In this document: positions 43,468 through 52,535 of the stretch, one piece after another
How positions within the stretch are numbered: position 1 is the stretch's first letter
Layout: each line of letters begins with the position of its first letter
Source: Lachnospiraceae bacterium
Lineage (GTDB): Bacteria; Bacillota; Clostridia; Lachnospirales; Lachnospiraceae
Assembly (NCBI GenBank): GCA_017623295.1
Contig: JAGAPK010000074.1
Span: forward strand, 1-64,000
Length of the DNA: 64,000 nt
Direction of reading: 5' to 3'
Made by a program: the position numbers and the translations under genes
The notes under the pieces: model-generated
Database searches by the model: none
Told to the model about the DNA's origin: nothing
Seen by the model: only the letters and a program-made list of their open reading frames with translations

Positions 43468-45066
43468 CTATCTGTCATATTTATCGCAAAGTGCATTAAT
43501 CTGATCAGCAAACTTCGCCAAATCTTTGTTTGCACAACCTTCATTCTTGTAAATAACTGCCACAAGTCTCTGTCCTGCTGCCACAAGTCTTGCAAAGACA
43601 TCGGATACCGCATGTGCCTTCTTCTTGAGTACCACCGGATCTGCTTCATAAATGAATTCATTCGCAAGCAAATCATATCGTGTACCACTATAAGGCGCAT
43701 ACGCTTTAATGCCATGCTCTATTTTCAGACACTCTGTAAACAGTTTACACACACTGTCTTCACCATGCACAATAAAAACTCGCTCCGGCTTGGTTTCAAA
43801 ACTTTCTATCCAATGAATCAAACCGCCCTTATCCGCATGACCACTAAGACCCGCTAACTTCTCAATATTAGCACGAATCTCGATTACTTCGCCAAAAAGC
43901 TTAACTTCCTTCGCACCCTCTACAATCGCACGGCCTAATGTACCAATTGCCTGATAACCAACAAACAGAATGGTACATTCCGGTCTCCATAAATTGTGTT
44001 TCAGATGATGTCTGATACGTCCTGCTTCACACATACCGGAAGCAGAAATAATAACCTTCGGTGTATTTTCAAAGTTAATTGCTTTGGATTCATCACTTGT
44101 AATTGCCAGTCGAAGCCCCGGAAAAGTAATTGGGTTAATTCCTTTCTGCACCAATTCCATTGCTTCTTCATCAAAACATTCTGCAATATTTTTCTGGAAA
44201 ATACCGGTTGCCTCTACTGCAAGCGGACTATCTACATAGACCAAAAAGTCCTCATGGCCTTCTACCAGTCTCTCTTCTTTAATCTGCCGCAGAAAATAAA
44301 GCATTTCCTGAGTTCTTCCGACCGCAAAAGAAGGAATTACTACATTGCCGCCCTTATCAAAAGTCGTTTTCAGAATTCTGGTAAGTTCCCCGATATAATC
44401 CGGTCTGGTATCACCATGATATCTATCACCATAAGTAGATTCCATTACCACATAATCTGCTTCTTTGGTAATCTTCGGGTCTTTGATTAACGGCTGGTTA
44501 ACATTACCAATGTCACCGGAAAAAACAATTTTCTTCGTCACATCACCCTCGGTTGCCCATACTTCAATACTTGCAGAACCGAGCAAATGTCCAATGTCCG
44601 TAAAACGGATTTTAACACCGTCACAAATCTGAATTTCTTTCTCATATTCGCATGGAACAATTCGCTTGATTGTTCCATCCGCATCTTCCATCGTATAAAG
44701 CGGTTCAATTACCGCATTGTTTGCACTACGTTTCGCCTTGCGGTTCTTCCATTCTGCCTCCTGCATCTGGATATGCGCACTATCACGCAACATAATACTA
44801 CATAAATCTGCCGTAGCATCCGTTGTATAAATACTGCCACGAAAACCTCTGGCATATAGAAGCGGAAGCATACCGGAATGATCGATATGCGCATGTGTCA
44901 GAAAAACATAATCTATCAATGCAGGTTCCATCGGCAACTCACAATTTTCAAACGCCTGTGTTCCCTGCTCCATACCATAATCCACTAAAATATTCTTATC
45001 ATTGACACGAAGATAATGGCAACTGCCAGTTACCTCATGGTCGGCTCCAATAAACATTAATTCCAT
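43468..45066 (-). CDS. Beta-CASP metallo-beta-lactamase nuclease
   Basis: 532 residues. MBL metal motif THAHIDHSG and SGDIGN, then the beta-CASP domain (VIPSFAVGRTQEML, ISASGMCEAGRIRHHLK, LSGHADKGGL). Closest to the KH-free CPSF-like bacterial ribonucleases. A C-terminal 55-residue helical tail (VFARLVAAGQRLVAVIYKNE) is beyond the core. Likely RNA endo- or exonuclease. GGAGG fits ATG at 45066 (7 nt), rather than the ATG two codons earlier. Confidence 0.9.
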   Translation of the reverse strand: MELMFIGADHEVTGSCHYLRVNDKNILVDYGMEQGTQAFENCELPMEPALIDYVFLTHAHIDHSGMLPLLYARGFRGSIYTTDATADLCSIMLRDSAHIQMQEAEWKNRKAKRSANNAVIEPLYTMEDADGTIKRIVPCEYEKEIQICDGVKIRFTDIGHLLGSASIEVWATEGDVTKKIVFSGDIGNVNQPLIKDPKITKEADYVVMESTYGDRYHGDTRPDYIGELTRILKTTFDKGGNVVIPSFAVGRTQEMLYFLRQIKEERLVEGHEDFLVYVDSPLAVEATGIFQKNIAECFDEEAMELVQKGINPITFPGLRLAITSDESKAINFENTPKVIISASGMCEAGRIRHHLKHNLWRPECTILFVGYQAIGTLGRAIVEGAKEVKLFGEVIEIRANIEKLAGLSGHADKGGLIHWIESFETKPERVFIVHGEDSVCKLFTECLKIEHGIKAYAPYSGTRYDLLANEFIYEADPVVLKKKAHAVSDVFARLVAAGQRLVAVIYKNEGCANKDLAKFADQINALCDKYDR

Positions 45067-45190
45067 AAGCATGCCTCCTTTTATCTATCATACCATTTTT
45101 CCCAAAAACCGTACAGTCAATTTCCAAAGTTTTGCATAGGATAAATTAAAATTATTCTATCATAATTTTATTCAAACCAGAGGTAGCACT

Positions 45191-45829
45191 ATGTTTCTTT
45201 CTCTTTTCCCCGTGTTGCTCTTTCTTCTTGCCGTTTCCATAGATTCCTTCACTGCCGGACTCTCATATGGTACTTCCAAAGTTCATATCAAGCCGCTTGG
45301 CGCCATTTTTTTGATATTCATTCCTTCGATTACCATTACTCTGATGACCCAAATCGGTTCTCTGCTATTTTCCCTTTTCCCGGCAGACTTGTTTTCTGTA
45401 CTTTCATTTCTGCTGCTGTTCCTCTTAGGCTGTGAGAAACTGCTAGAAAGCCTGATACGTCATTACGCAGAAAAATATCCAAGTATCATCGGAAACTGGG
45501 CATGTAAAATCAAGCAGCTCAATATTATTTTTACCATATATTTTTCTCCGGAAGATGCTAACAAACAGGATATTCAGGTATTGAGTGCCAAAGAAGCCTT
45601 TTGTTTAAGTCTTGCTCTTTCTCTGGACAGCATGATTGCCAGTATGGCTTTCTCCTGTCAGGTTAATTCTCTGCTAACCTTTTTCCTTCTGGCAGTCCTC
45701 TTTCACTTTCTCTTGTTTTTTATCGGCTTCGGACTCGGCTTACTGATTTCTAAGAAGAGCAACCTTGACCTGTCCTGGCTTAGTGGACTGTTTCTTCTTC
45801 TACTGGCACTAAGCTGTCTTGTGCCATAA
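45191..45829 (+). CDS. ytaF: YtaF/MntP-like membrane protein
   Basis: 212 residues with six hydrophobic helices. Two related halves each carry an Asp in a helix: VSIDSFTAGLSYG and LALSLDSMIASMAF, the signature of the MntP/YtaF family. B. subtilis YtaF is linked to sporulation and MntP exports Mn; a metal role is likely. AGAGGTAG lies 5 nt before ATG. Its last 50 bp overlap the convergent P-type ATPase gene. Confidence 0.88.
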   Translation: MFLSLFPVLLFLLAVSIDSFTAGLSYGTSKVHIKPLGAIFLIFIPSITITLMTQIGSLLFSLFPADLFSVLSFLLLFLLGCEKLLESLIRHYAEKYPSIIGNWACKIKQLNIIFTIYFSPEDANKQDIQVLSAKEAFCLSLALSLDSMIASMAFSCQVNSLLTFFLLAVLFHFLLFFIGFGLGLLISKKSNLDLSWLSGLFLLLLALSCLVP

Positions 45830-48569
45830 TATCTTGCACTTGCCCGTTCTCCTTTTTATCTGCTGCCTTATCTGTTCCATAATAAACCGCTACCAGAAGC
45901 TCATGTACAATCATCGGTGTCAAAGACAACGCAAGCAGTTGCATCCATTCCATAAAATCCAGTTTAATCGTTCCAAACAGACGAATAAGTGGTTCAATTT
46001 CGGTTACTGCAAGCTGCAAAAGCAAGCCTATACCAACTGCTAAAAGCATATATGGATTTTTCTTATGATTCATTTTGAATATAGAACGGTTCACATCTCT
46101 CATACCAATTGCATGAAAAAGCTGACTCATTCCAAGCACCATAAAAGCATGTGTCTGTGCTTTCGTCAAAACAGCAGAAATCTGATAGGTCTGTATTATG
46201 TTATGTAAGCTTACAGGCAATCCCTCTGCAACCAGTTTGTCATATGGAACCTTCAGAAAAGCGGCAAGACTTACCCCACCGATTACTAAGCCATAACATA
46301 TCACACATAACAGACCGCCTTTGGCAAATAAGGATGCTTCCTTTCGTCTGGGCGGTTCTTTCATGAGCAAATCCGTTTCGTTATCGTCTACTCCCAGCGC
46401 CAGTGCCGGAAGAGAATCCGTAATCAGATTAATCCATAAAATAAAGCTGGCTTTTAACGGACTCGGAAATCCGGCAATGATAGTAACTAACATCGTCATT
46501 ATCTCACCCAGATTAGATGACAACAGGAAAAGCACTGACTTTCTTATATTCTCATAAATTCCTCTGCCTTCCCGGATTGCCAGATGTATCGTTGCAAAAT
46601 TATCATCCATCAGAACAAAGTCTGCTGCATTTCTGGCAACATCGGTTCCATTTTTGCCCATTGCAATGCCAATATCTGCTGCCTGCAAAGACGGTGCATC
46701 ATTCACTCCATCCCCCGTCATCGCTACCGTCTTGCCCAATTTCTTAAACCCTTCTACAATACGTACCTTATGCTCCGGTGTTACCCTTGCAAAAACACGT
46801 AGTTGCGGCAGTTTTTTTAGAAATGTCTTCTCATCCATTGCATCTAATTCCCTGCCGGAAATACATTCCTTCGGGGAAGATGCAATATGCAGTTCTTTTG
46901 CAATGGAAAAAGCGGTATTCTGGTGGTCGCCGGTTATCATGGCTGTTGCCACTCCTGCTTTTTTGAATTCTTCCACTGCTTCCACAGCTTCCGGTCTGAC
47001 CGGGTCCTGCATGCTGATAAAACCTAAGAAAACCATATCTTTTTCCTGCATTTTACCATCCTGCTCCATTGCAATCGCCAAAACTCTTCTGCCTTCACTC
47101 ATCAAATGTTCTAACACAGCATAAAGTTCTGCCTTGTCGCCCGCACTCATATTTCGCAGTCGCCCATTCTGATAGAGAGAACTACACTTCTCCAATACCT
47201 TTTCTGCTGCGCCCTTGGAATATGCCACAAGTGGATGGGAACTGTTTGCACTTCCCATCATATGACAGGTTGTCATCATTTTTCGTTCAGAATCAAACCC
47301 TTTTTCTTCTTTTCGGCGGAATCGATTTCGCACCGATGATATTTCAATTCCGCAATTTTCTGCCATATGTATCAGCGCCATCTCTGTCGGGTCACCAAAA
47401 TCCCCTTCCTCTGATGACATACCATCGTTACAGAGAATACATCCTAAGAGAAAATGTGACAAACTGTTGCCTGTATGTAGTTCCCCCTGTAACAACTCCT
47501 TTGCAAAAGTATGCTTAAATTTCTCCTGCTCTATCATTCTGCCATCTACATAACATTCTCTGACCGTCATCCTATTCTGGGTCAGAGTTCCTGTTTTATC
47601 CGAACAGACAATATCAACTGCTCCTAATGTTTCTACGGAAGAAAGCTTTCGCACGATTGTCTTTGCCCGAACCATACGGGATACACTAAGGGCAAGTACA
47701 ATTGTAACAATTGCCGGAAGCCCTTCCGGGACAGCCGCAACCGTAAGTGAAACGGAAGTTAACAGCATCTCCCCGATATTTCTTTTCTGCAAAACTGCGA
47801 TTACAAAAAGAAGTGCACAGATTCCGACTGCCAGTATACTCAACATTTTCCCCAGTTCACCCAATTTTACCTGTAATGGTGTCAACTTCTCTTTGGTGGC
47901 ATGCAGCATATCCGCAATGTGACCGATTCGCGTGTCCATACCAATCGCGGTAACAACTCCCATACCCCTTCCTTTTGTAACATAAGTGGACATATAAGCC
48001 ATATTTTCACAACTGTTATCACCTTGCACCATTTCTACATAATCTGCATTTTTCTCGACCGGAGCAGACTCTCCTGTTAGGGTAGACTCTTCCACCTGCA
48101 TCCCGATTGTTTCTATCAATCGTAAATCTGCCGGAACCATATTTCCTGCCTCTAAAACAACCACATCACCCGTTACCAAATCTTCTGCAGCCACCTTAAA
48201 TGCCTTTCCTTCCCGTATTACCATTGCCTGCGGAGAAGAAATTTTCTTCAAGGCTTCTACTGCCTTTCCTGCCTTACCTTCCTGAATTACACCAATTGCA
48301 GCATTTAAAACAACTACTGTCACAATGATAATGGCATCTCCCACTTCCCCAAGCAGAATAGAAATCGCCATTGCCACTACCAAAATCAGAATCAATGGGT
48401 CGTTCAACTGTCCCAAGATCATTTGACCGATGCTTTTTGCTTCCTGCTCTTTCAGACGGTTCGCTCCTTGCTTATTTTTGCGTTCCAGTGCCTCCCGCCT
48501 GTCCAGTCCTTTTTCCTTATCTGTCTGCAGCAATCTGACCGTTTCTGCTGCCGTCTTCATTTCATACAT
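45780..48569 (-). CDS. Cation-transporting P-type ATPase, Ca2+ type
   Basis: 929 residues with ten helices. Conserved parts: TLTGESAPVEKN, PEGLPAIVTIVLALS, phosphorylation Asp in CSDKTGTLTQN, MTGDGVNDAPSLQAADIG, and PMCA/SERCA-like C-terminal helices (LWINLITDSLPALALG). Likely exports Ca2+ (or Mn2+). The last 17 codons overlap ytaF on the other strand. A C-terminal acidic extension follows (QDSLVPVEEETVH). Confidence 0.94.
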   Translation of the reverse strand: MYEMKTAAETVRLLQTDKEKGLDRREALERKNKQGANRLKEQEAKSIGQMILGQLNDPLILILVVAMAISILLGEVGDAIIIVTVVVLNAAIGVIQEGKAGKAVEALKKISSPQAMVIREGKAFKVAAEDLVTGDVVVLEAGNMVPADLRLIETIGMQVEESTLTGESAPVEKNADYVEMVQGDNSCENMAYMSTYVTKGRGMGVVTAIGMDTRIGHIADMLHATKEKLTPLQVKLGELGKMLSILAVGICALLFVIAVLQKRNIGEMLLTSVSLTVAAVPEGLPAIVTIVLALSVSRMVRAKTIVRKLSSVETLGAVDIVCSDKTGTLTQNRMTVRECYVDGRMIEQEKFKHTFAKELLQGELHTGNSLSHFLLGCILCNDGMSSEEGDFGDPTEMALIHMAENCGIEISSVRNRFRRKEEKGFDSERKMMTTCHMMGSANSSHPLVAYSKGAAEKVLEKCSSLYQNGRLRNMSAGDKAELYAVLEHLMSEGRRVLAIAMEQDGKMQEKDMVFLGFISMQDPVRPEAVEAVEEFKKAGVATAMITGDHQNTAFSIAKELHIASSPKECISGRELDAMDEKTFLKKLPQLRVFARVTPEHKVRIVEGFKKLGKTVAMTGDGVNDAPSLQAADIGIAMGKNGTDVARNAADFVLMDDNFATIHLAIREGRGIYENIRKSVLFLLSSNLGEIMTMLVTIIAGFPSPLKASFILWINLITDSLPALALGVDDNETDLLMKEPPRRKEASLFAKGGLLCVICYGLVIGGVSLAAFLKVPYDKLVAEGLPVSLHNIIQTYQISAVLTKAQTHAFMVLGMSQLFHAIGMRDVNRSIFKMNHKKNPYMLLAVGIGLLLQLAVTEIEPLIRLFGTIKLDFMEWMQLLALSLTPMIVHELLVAVYYGTDKAADKKENGQVQDIMAQDSLVPVEEETVH

Positions 48570-48668
48570 ATCCGTTTCCTCCTGTCGCCCGTTTTCTATA
48601 AGATGCTCTTTCGATGGCTTGTCATGCTCTTATACCTATACCTTATGCTTGTTCAAAAACGGATATGC

Positions 48669-48700
48669 AAAAAGGAGTGCCATTCTGATATGACACTCCT
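48669..48700 (-). terminator. Terminator of greA
   Basis: Stem AGGAGTG (48673-48679) with CACTCCT (48694-48700), then five T on the minus strand. It overlaps the greA stop codon. Confidence 0.9.
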
Positions 48701-49202
48701 AAAAACTTCTTAACTTATCACTTCCATCATCCACAGTATTTTCAATCGACTTAATTACAACATAGTAACCATATCCTGCGTTCACTTCTACATAAACTCT
48801 GTCATTTACCTTATGTCCAAGAAGTGCCTTTCCCATTGGGGATTCTGTACTAATCAGACCTTCCAGCGAATTACCTCGTACCGTCGTTACCAGCTTGTAC
48901 TTCTCAATGGATCCATCTTCTTCAAACATAACTTCAACGGTATTGTTCATGCCAACTTCGTCTTCTGCTGACTCATCTGATACAATCACAGCCGTCTTAA
49001 TCATTCTCTCCAGATAACGGATTCTGCTTTCGTTCTGATTCTTAACCTTCTTCGCAGCATAATACTCGAAATTCTCGCTCAAATCGCCGTGCGCTCTTGC
49101 TTCTTTTACATCCTCTAGAGCATTCTTGCGCACTACCAGCTTGCGATATTCTATTTCTTCCTCCATCTTTTCGATGTCTTTCTTCGTTAATTCGTTATGC
49201 AT
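48699..49202 (-). CDS. greA: Transcription elongation factor GreA-type
   Basis: 167 residues. N-terminal coiled coil with tip motif ARAHGDLSENFEYYAAK (Asp and Glu essential for RNA cleavage stimulation) and a C-terminal FKBP-like domain (STESPMGKALLGHKVNDRVY). It rescues backtracked RNA polymerase. It begins only 3 bp after the receiver gene, so it appears to be co-transcribed with a signalling pair. A second greA elsewhere would not be surprising. Confidence 0.93.
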   Translation of the reverse strand: MHNELTKKDIEKMEEEIEYRKLVVRKNALEDVKEARAHGDLSENFEYYAAKKVKNQNESRIRYLERMIKTAVIVSDESAEDEVGMNNTVEVMFEEDGSIEKYKLVTTVRGNSLEGLISTESPMGKALLGHKVNDRVYVEVNAGYGYYVVIKSIENTVDDGSDKLRSF

Positions 49203-49205
49203 ATT

Positions 49206-49574
49206 TTACTCCGACAATACTTTTTGAACATTATCCAATAAATCCTGTGGCATAAATGGTTTTCTGATAAAAGCAAGCGCACCAAGTCTTTCTGCCGCTT
49301 CCTGCGTTGCTGCCGTTTCGTCCGCACTCAAGAACATGACCGGCATAGATGCTGTTTTAGCATCTTCTCTAATATGCTCTAATGTCACAATACCATTTAT
49401 TCCCGGCATTTCCACATCCAAAAGTACCAAATCAATATTCTCTTTCGCCAAGATATCCAGACACTCCGTTCCTGATGATGCTTTTAACACCTCATATGCT
49501 TCTGCTTTTCCCAAAATGAATTCTGCCATTCGCAAATTCATTCCATCATCATCTACTACTAGTATTCTTTTCAT
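49206..49574 (-). CDS. Stand-alone response-regulator receiver
   Basis: 122 residues, one REC domain: ILVVDDDGMNLRMAEF, phospho-Asp in LVLLDVEMPG, MFLSADETAA and AFIRKPFMP. There is no output domain. It probably accepts phosphate from the hybrid kinase 81 bp upstream. The chosen ATG has AGGTG upstream; the longer start lacks one. Confidence 0.9.
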   Translation of the reverse strand: MKRILVVDDDGMNLRMAEFILGKAEAYEVLKASSGTECLDILAKENIDLVLLDVEMPGINGIVTLEHIREDAKTASMPVMFLSADETAATQEAAERLGALAFIRKPFMPQDLLDNVQKVLSE

Positions 49575-49655
49575 AACTGTGCACCTGTCTTTCCCCATTA
49601 CTATGTTTTGCTACTTTTCATATAAATTTTTATTATTTTATTTAGTAACATTTTA

Positions 49656-52298
49656 TCATATAGAAATAGATTTGGTAAATATCTCTTTGATTTTCTGCAG
49701 AATTTCACTATACTGCTCCATTACGGTCTGATGATTCTCTGTAATATAATCACCATTTCCTGCTTTCGCAGCTTCCTCTAACTGCTTCGCCGCATCCGAT
49801 AAGGCAACAGCACCAATGGATAGTGAAGTACTCTTCAATGCATGAATCTGAATCCGGTAGTTTTCCCAATCCTGTTTTTCAAAACATTCATCCAATGATG
49901 TACGTTTATCACCATCTATATATGAATTCAGCATTTCACAATAGAAATCATTGTCCCCACAGCAGTACTGCATTGCTGTTTCCTTATCAAGAAAATCTAT
50001 TTTTTCAATCGGAGAGATTGCGGAAGAATTCTCTTTTTGTTCTAATTCTTCCGTTTTCACGGTTTCTACCCGCTCCGTTTTTTCTTTCTGTATTAACTCT
50101 TCCGGCAGATATTTAAGTACCATATTTTCTAACTCAATCCATTTAATTGGCTTGGAAAGATAATCAGAAAAACCACTGCTTATATACTCTTCTTTTACTC
50201 CAAGAATTGCATTCGCTGTTAAAACAATCACCGGCGTATCCTTATTTATACAATCAGGAATCTGTTGCATTCTTCCCAACGTTTCGATACCATCCATCTC
50301 CGGCATCATATGATCCATAAAAATGATATGGTACACATTTTGTTGTACTTTTTCCAGACATTCCTTACCACTCAAAGCCGTGTCTATCTGTATTTTTGTA
50401 TTTTTTAACAAACCTGACATAACCTTTAAGTTCATTGGAACGTCATCTACTACAAGAATTTTAGCATCCGGTGCCTGAAATTTTTCTTCATAATCCTGAA
50501 CTGTTTCCGTACTACCAATATACTTTTTCGCAAAATCTCCAAGCGGAACATCCTTTACAATGGTCTGTGGAATCTCTACCGTGAAAATAGAACCTTTTCC
50601 ATATTCACTTTCAACCCGTATCGTTCCACCCATTAAATCAACTAACTGCTTTGTAATGGTAAGCCCAAGACCTGTTCCCTCAATATTACGATTTTTCTTT
50701 TCTTCAATTCTCTGGAAGGATTCAAAAAGTAATTTTTGATTTTCTTGCGAAATACCCACTCCCGTATCTTCTACGGCACAAATCAGAAGCATCCTGTTAT
50801 CTTCCTGCTTCTTCCAGCTGATTTTGATTGTAACAGAACCTTCCTTCGTATATTTTACCGCATTGGTCATAAGGTTTGTCCAAATCTGGCGTATTCTGAT
50901 TTCATCTCCATATAAAACAGACGGAATGGTTTCTTCATTTTCAAGAGAAAATTTGAGTTGCTTTTCCTTCGCCCGCATGGCAACCATATTATAGCTGTCA
51001 TTTAACAATGAAGCTACATCATATTTTACCGGAAGAATTTCAATCTTACCGGATTCAATTTTGGAAAAATCCAAAATATCATTGATTAGCGATAACAAGG
51101 TCTGTCCCGCGCTACGAATATCCGTAGCGTAACCTCTGATTTCTTCATCCTTGCTCTCCCGCAAAATCATCTCATCCATACCAAGTACCGCATTGATTGG
51201 AGTACGAATTTCATGTGACATATTTGCAAGGAACTCACTTTTTGCCTGATTCGCACGCTGTGCTTCTAACAACATCGCTTCTTCTTTTGTCAAATCATAC
51301 ACAAAGCAAATAAGACAATAAGGATCATCATGAGAATCTCGGATTACCGTAAAATTCAAAGAACAACTTATCTGGTTTTTTCTGGAAACCACATGAATAT
51401 CCTTACTTTCTTTTCCGGAAAGAATCTTCTGAAACATTTCAGCACTTTCCTCGCTTGAAACCTGGAATAAATCAATAAATTTTTTCCCCGCATAAGAATT
51501 AAACTGGAAAAATTTCTTAGCAAAATCGTTGGTAAGCGCAACATCCATATCTGTTGTGAAAACAAGAATTCCCGACTCTGCATATCCCCAAACATAAGCT
51601 CCCATATTCTGAGCCGTAATGTTAAACGCATTCAATTTTACAGTAACATACCATATACTGATAAATACCGTTACTCCTCCCAATCCAGAAGACGGAAAAG
51701 AAGGCAGATTAAGGGATGGTAAAATGGTATCCGGCAATGCAAAAGCCAAAAGAATCAAATTGGTAACATACAATGTCTTGATAATTTGTTTATCACGCAG
51801 TTTCTTTCCCTGTCGATATAGAAACAGTCCCGTCAAAGACATTGTTAACGCTATTACAACAATGAATATATTATGAAAGGATCTTCCGAAAGTTTTTTCT
51901 GCATAATAGCAGGTACGATAATCAACTCTGGTAAAAGAGATATTTTCTGCCTGTCCAAAAACAATCAAATCAATCGCACCAATCAAGACAATTATAATGT
52001 CTAAAACTTTTCGAATGCTTTTCGCTACGACACACTGCTGCAACAAAAAAAGTGCTTCTGTAAGCAAAAAACCTATACAGCCGGACAAACCTATATTTCT
52101 TCCAAATAACGCCATAGATTCATCTTCACAAAATCCCATATAGCCATAGCCGCCACACCACGCTGCTGCAAAAATTGCCATAAAGAGCATATAACTCCGC
52201 AATTGTCTTGCATCCTTTTCTCGTATATAAAAATGTATTCCTGCAACCATTACCACAGTTGCCAACATAATCATGACACAATTAATTAAAATTCCCAT
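49656..52298 (-). CDS. 7TM hybrid histidine kinase (HisKA-HATPase-REC-HPt)
   Basis: 880 residues. Seven hydrophobic helices (about 1-225, histidine-kinase 7TM type), a PAS domain (about 235-345, VFTTDMDVALTNDFAKKFF), HisKA (MSHEIRTPINAVLGMDEMI), HATPase_c (EDTGVGISQENQKLLF, EGTGLGLTITK), receiver (MDHMMPEMDGI) and HPt (IHALKSTSLSIGA). Membrane sensor of an unknown ligand. Close in architecture to the soluble kinase at 40088-42076, whose HisKA helix is nearly identical, so the two are probable paralogues. Confidence 0.93.
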   Translation of the reverse strand: MGILINCVMIMLATVVMVAGIHFYIREKDARQLRSYMLFMAIFAAAWCGGYGYMGFCEDESMALFGRNIGLSGCIGFLLTEALFLLQQCVVAKSIRKVLDIIIVLIGAIDLIVFGQAENISFTRVDYRTCYYAEKTFGRSFHNIFIVVIALTMSLTGLFLYRQGKKLRDKQIIKTLYVTNLILLAFALPDTILPSLNLPSFPSSGLGGVTVFISIWYVTVKLNAFNITAQNMGAYVWGYAESGILVFTTDMDVALTNDFAKKFFQFNSYAGKKFIDLFQVSSEESAEMFQKILSGKESKDIHVVSRKNQISCSLNFTVIRDSHDDPYCLICFVYDLTKEEAMLLEAQRANQAKSEFLANMSHEIRTPINAVLGMDEMILRESKDEEIRGYATDIRSAGQTLLSLINDILDFSKIESGKIEILPVKYDVASLLNDSYNMVAMRAKEKQLKFSLENEETIPSVLYGDEIRIRQIWTNLMTNAVKYTKEGSVTIKISWKKQEDNRMLLICAVEDTGVGISQENQKLLFESFQRIEEKKNRNIEGTGLGLTITKQLVDLMGGTIRVESEYGKGSIFTVEIPQTIVKDVPLGDFAKKYIGSTETVQDYEEKFQAPDAKILVVDDVPMNLKVMSGLLKNTKIQIDTALSGKECLEKVQQNVYHIIFMDHMMPEMDGIETLGRMQQIPDCINKDTPVIVLTANAILGVKEEYISSGFSDYLSKPIKWIELENMVLKYLPEELIQKEKTERVETVKTEELEQKENSSAISPIEKIDFLDKETAMQYCCGDNDFYCEMLNSYIDGDKRTSLDECFEKQDWENYRIQIHALKSTSLSIGAVALSDAAKQLEEAAKAGNGDYITENHQTVMEQYSEILQKIKEIFTKSISI

Positions 52299-52355
52299 AT
52301 GTATTCCTCTGAATTCATTTTTAAGCTTTTGAACGGACTTTTAACTGTTCTTTTC

Positions 52356-52383
52356 AGTATAGCAAATAATCCTAATAATGTAA
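52356..52383 (-). promoter_or_regulatory. Promoter of the 7TM kinase operon
   Basis: TTACAT at 52378-52383 and TATACT at 52356-52361, 16-nt spacer. Confidence 0.7.
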
Positions 52384-52403
52384 AATATGAACGTCTGAAA
52401 TGC

Positions 52404-52450
52404 AACAAAAAAGGACCGAAAACACGAGGAGACAAGCACTCTATCCACTG
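52404..52450 (-). terminator. Possible terminator after the DUF3644 gene
   Basis: Stem GACAAGCA (about 52433-52440) with TGCTTGTC, 10-nt loop. The T6 run lies about 17 nt further on, so this is not a standard terminator. Confidence 0.35.
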
Positions 52451-52507
52451 CTTGTCCCCAAAACTGTTCCCGGTTTAATTAAATCTAATTAATTGTCCCC
52501 TGTATAA

Positions 52508-52535
52508 TTGACAATTTATTCGCATATGCTATAAT
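52508..52535 (+). promoter_or_regulatory. Consensus promoter of the convergent small RNA
   Basis: TTGACA at 52508-52513 and TATAAT at 52530-52535, 16-nt spacer, both boxes perfect. It points into the 3' end of the DUF3644 gene. Confidence 0.88.
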
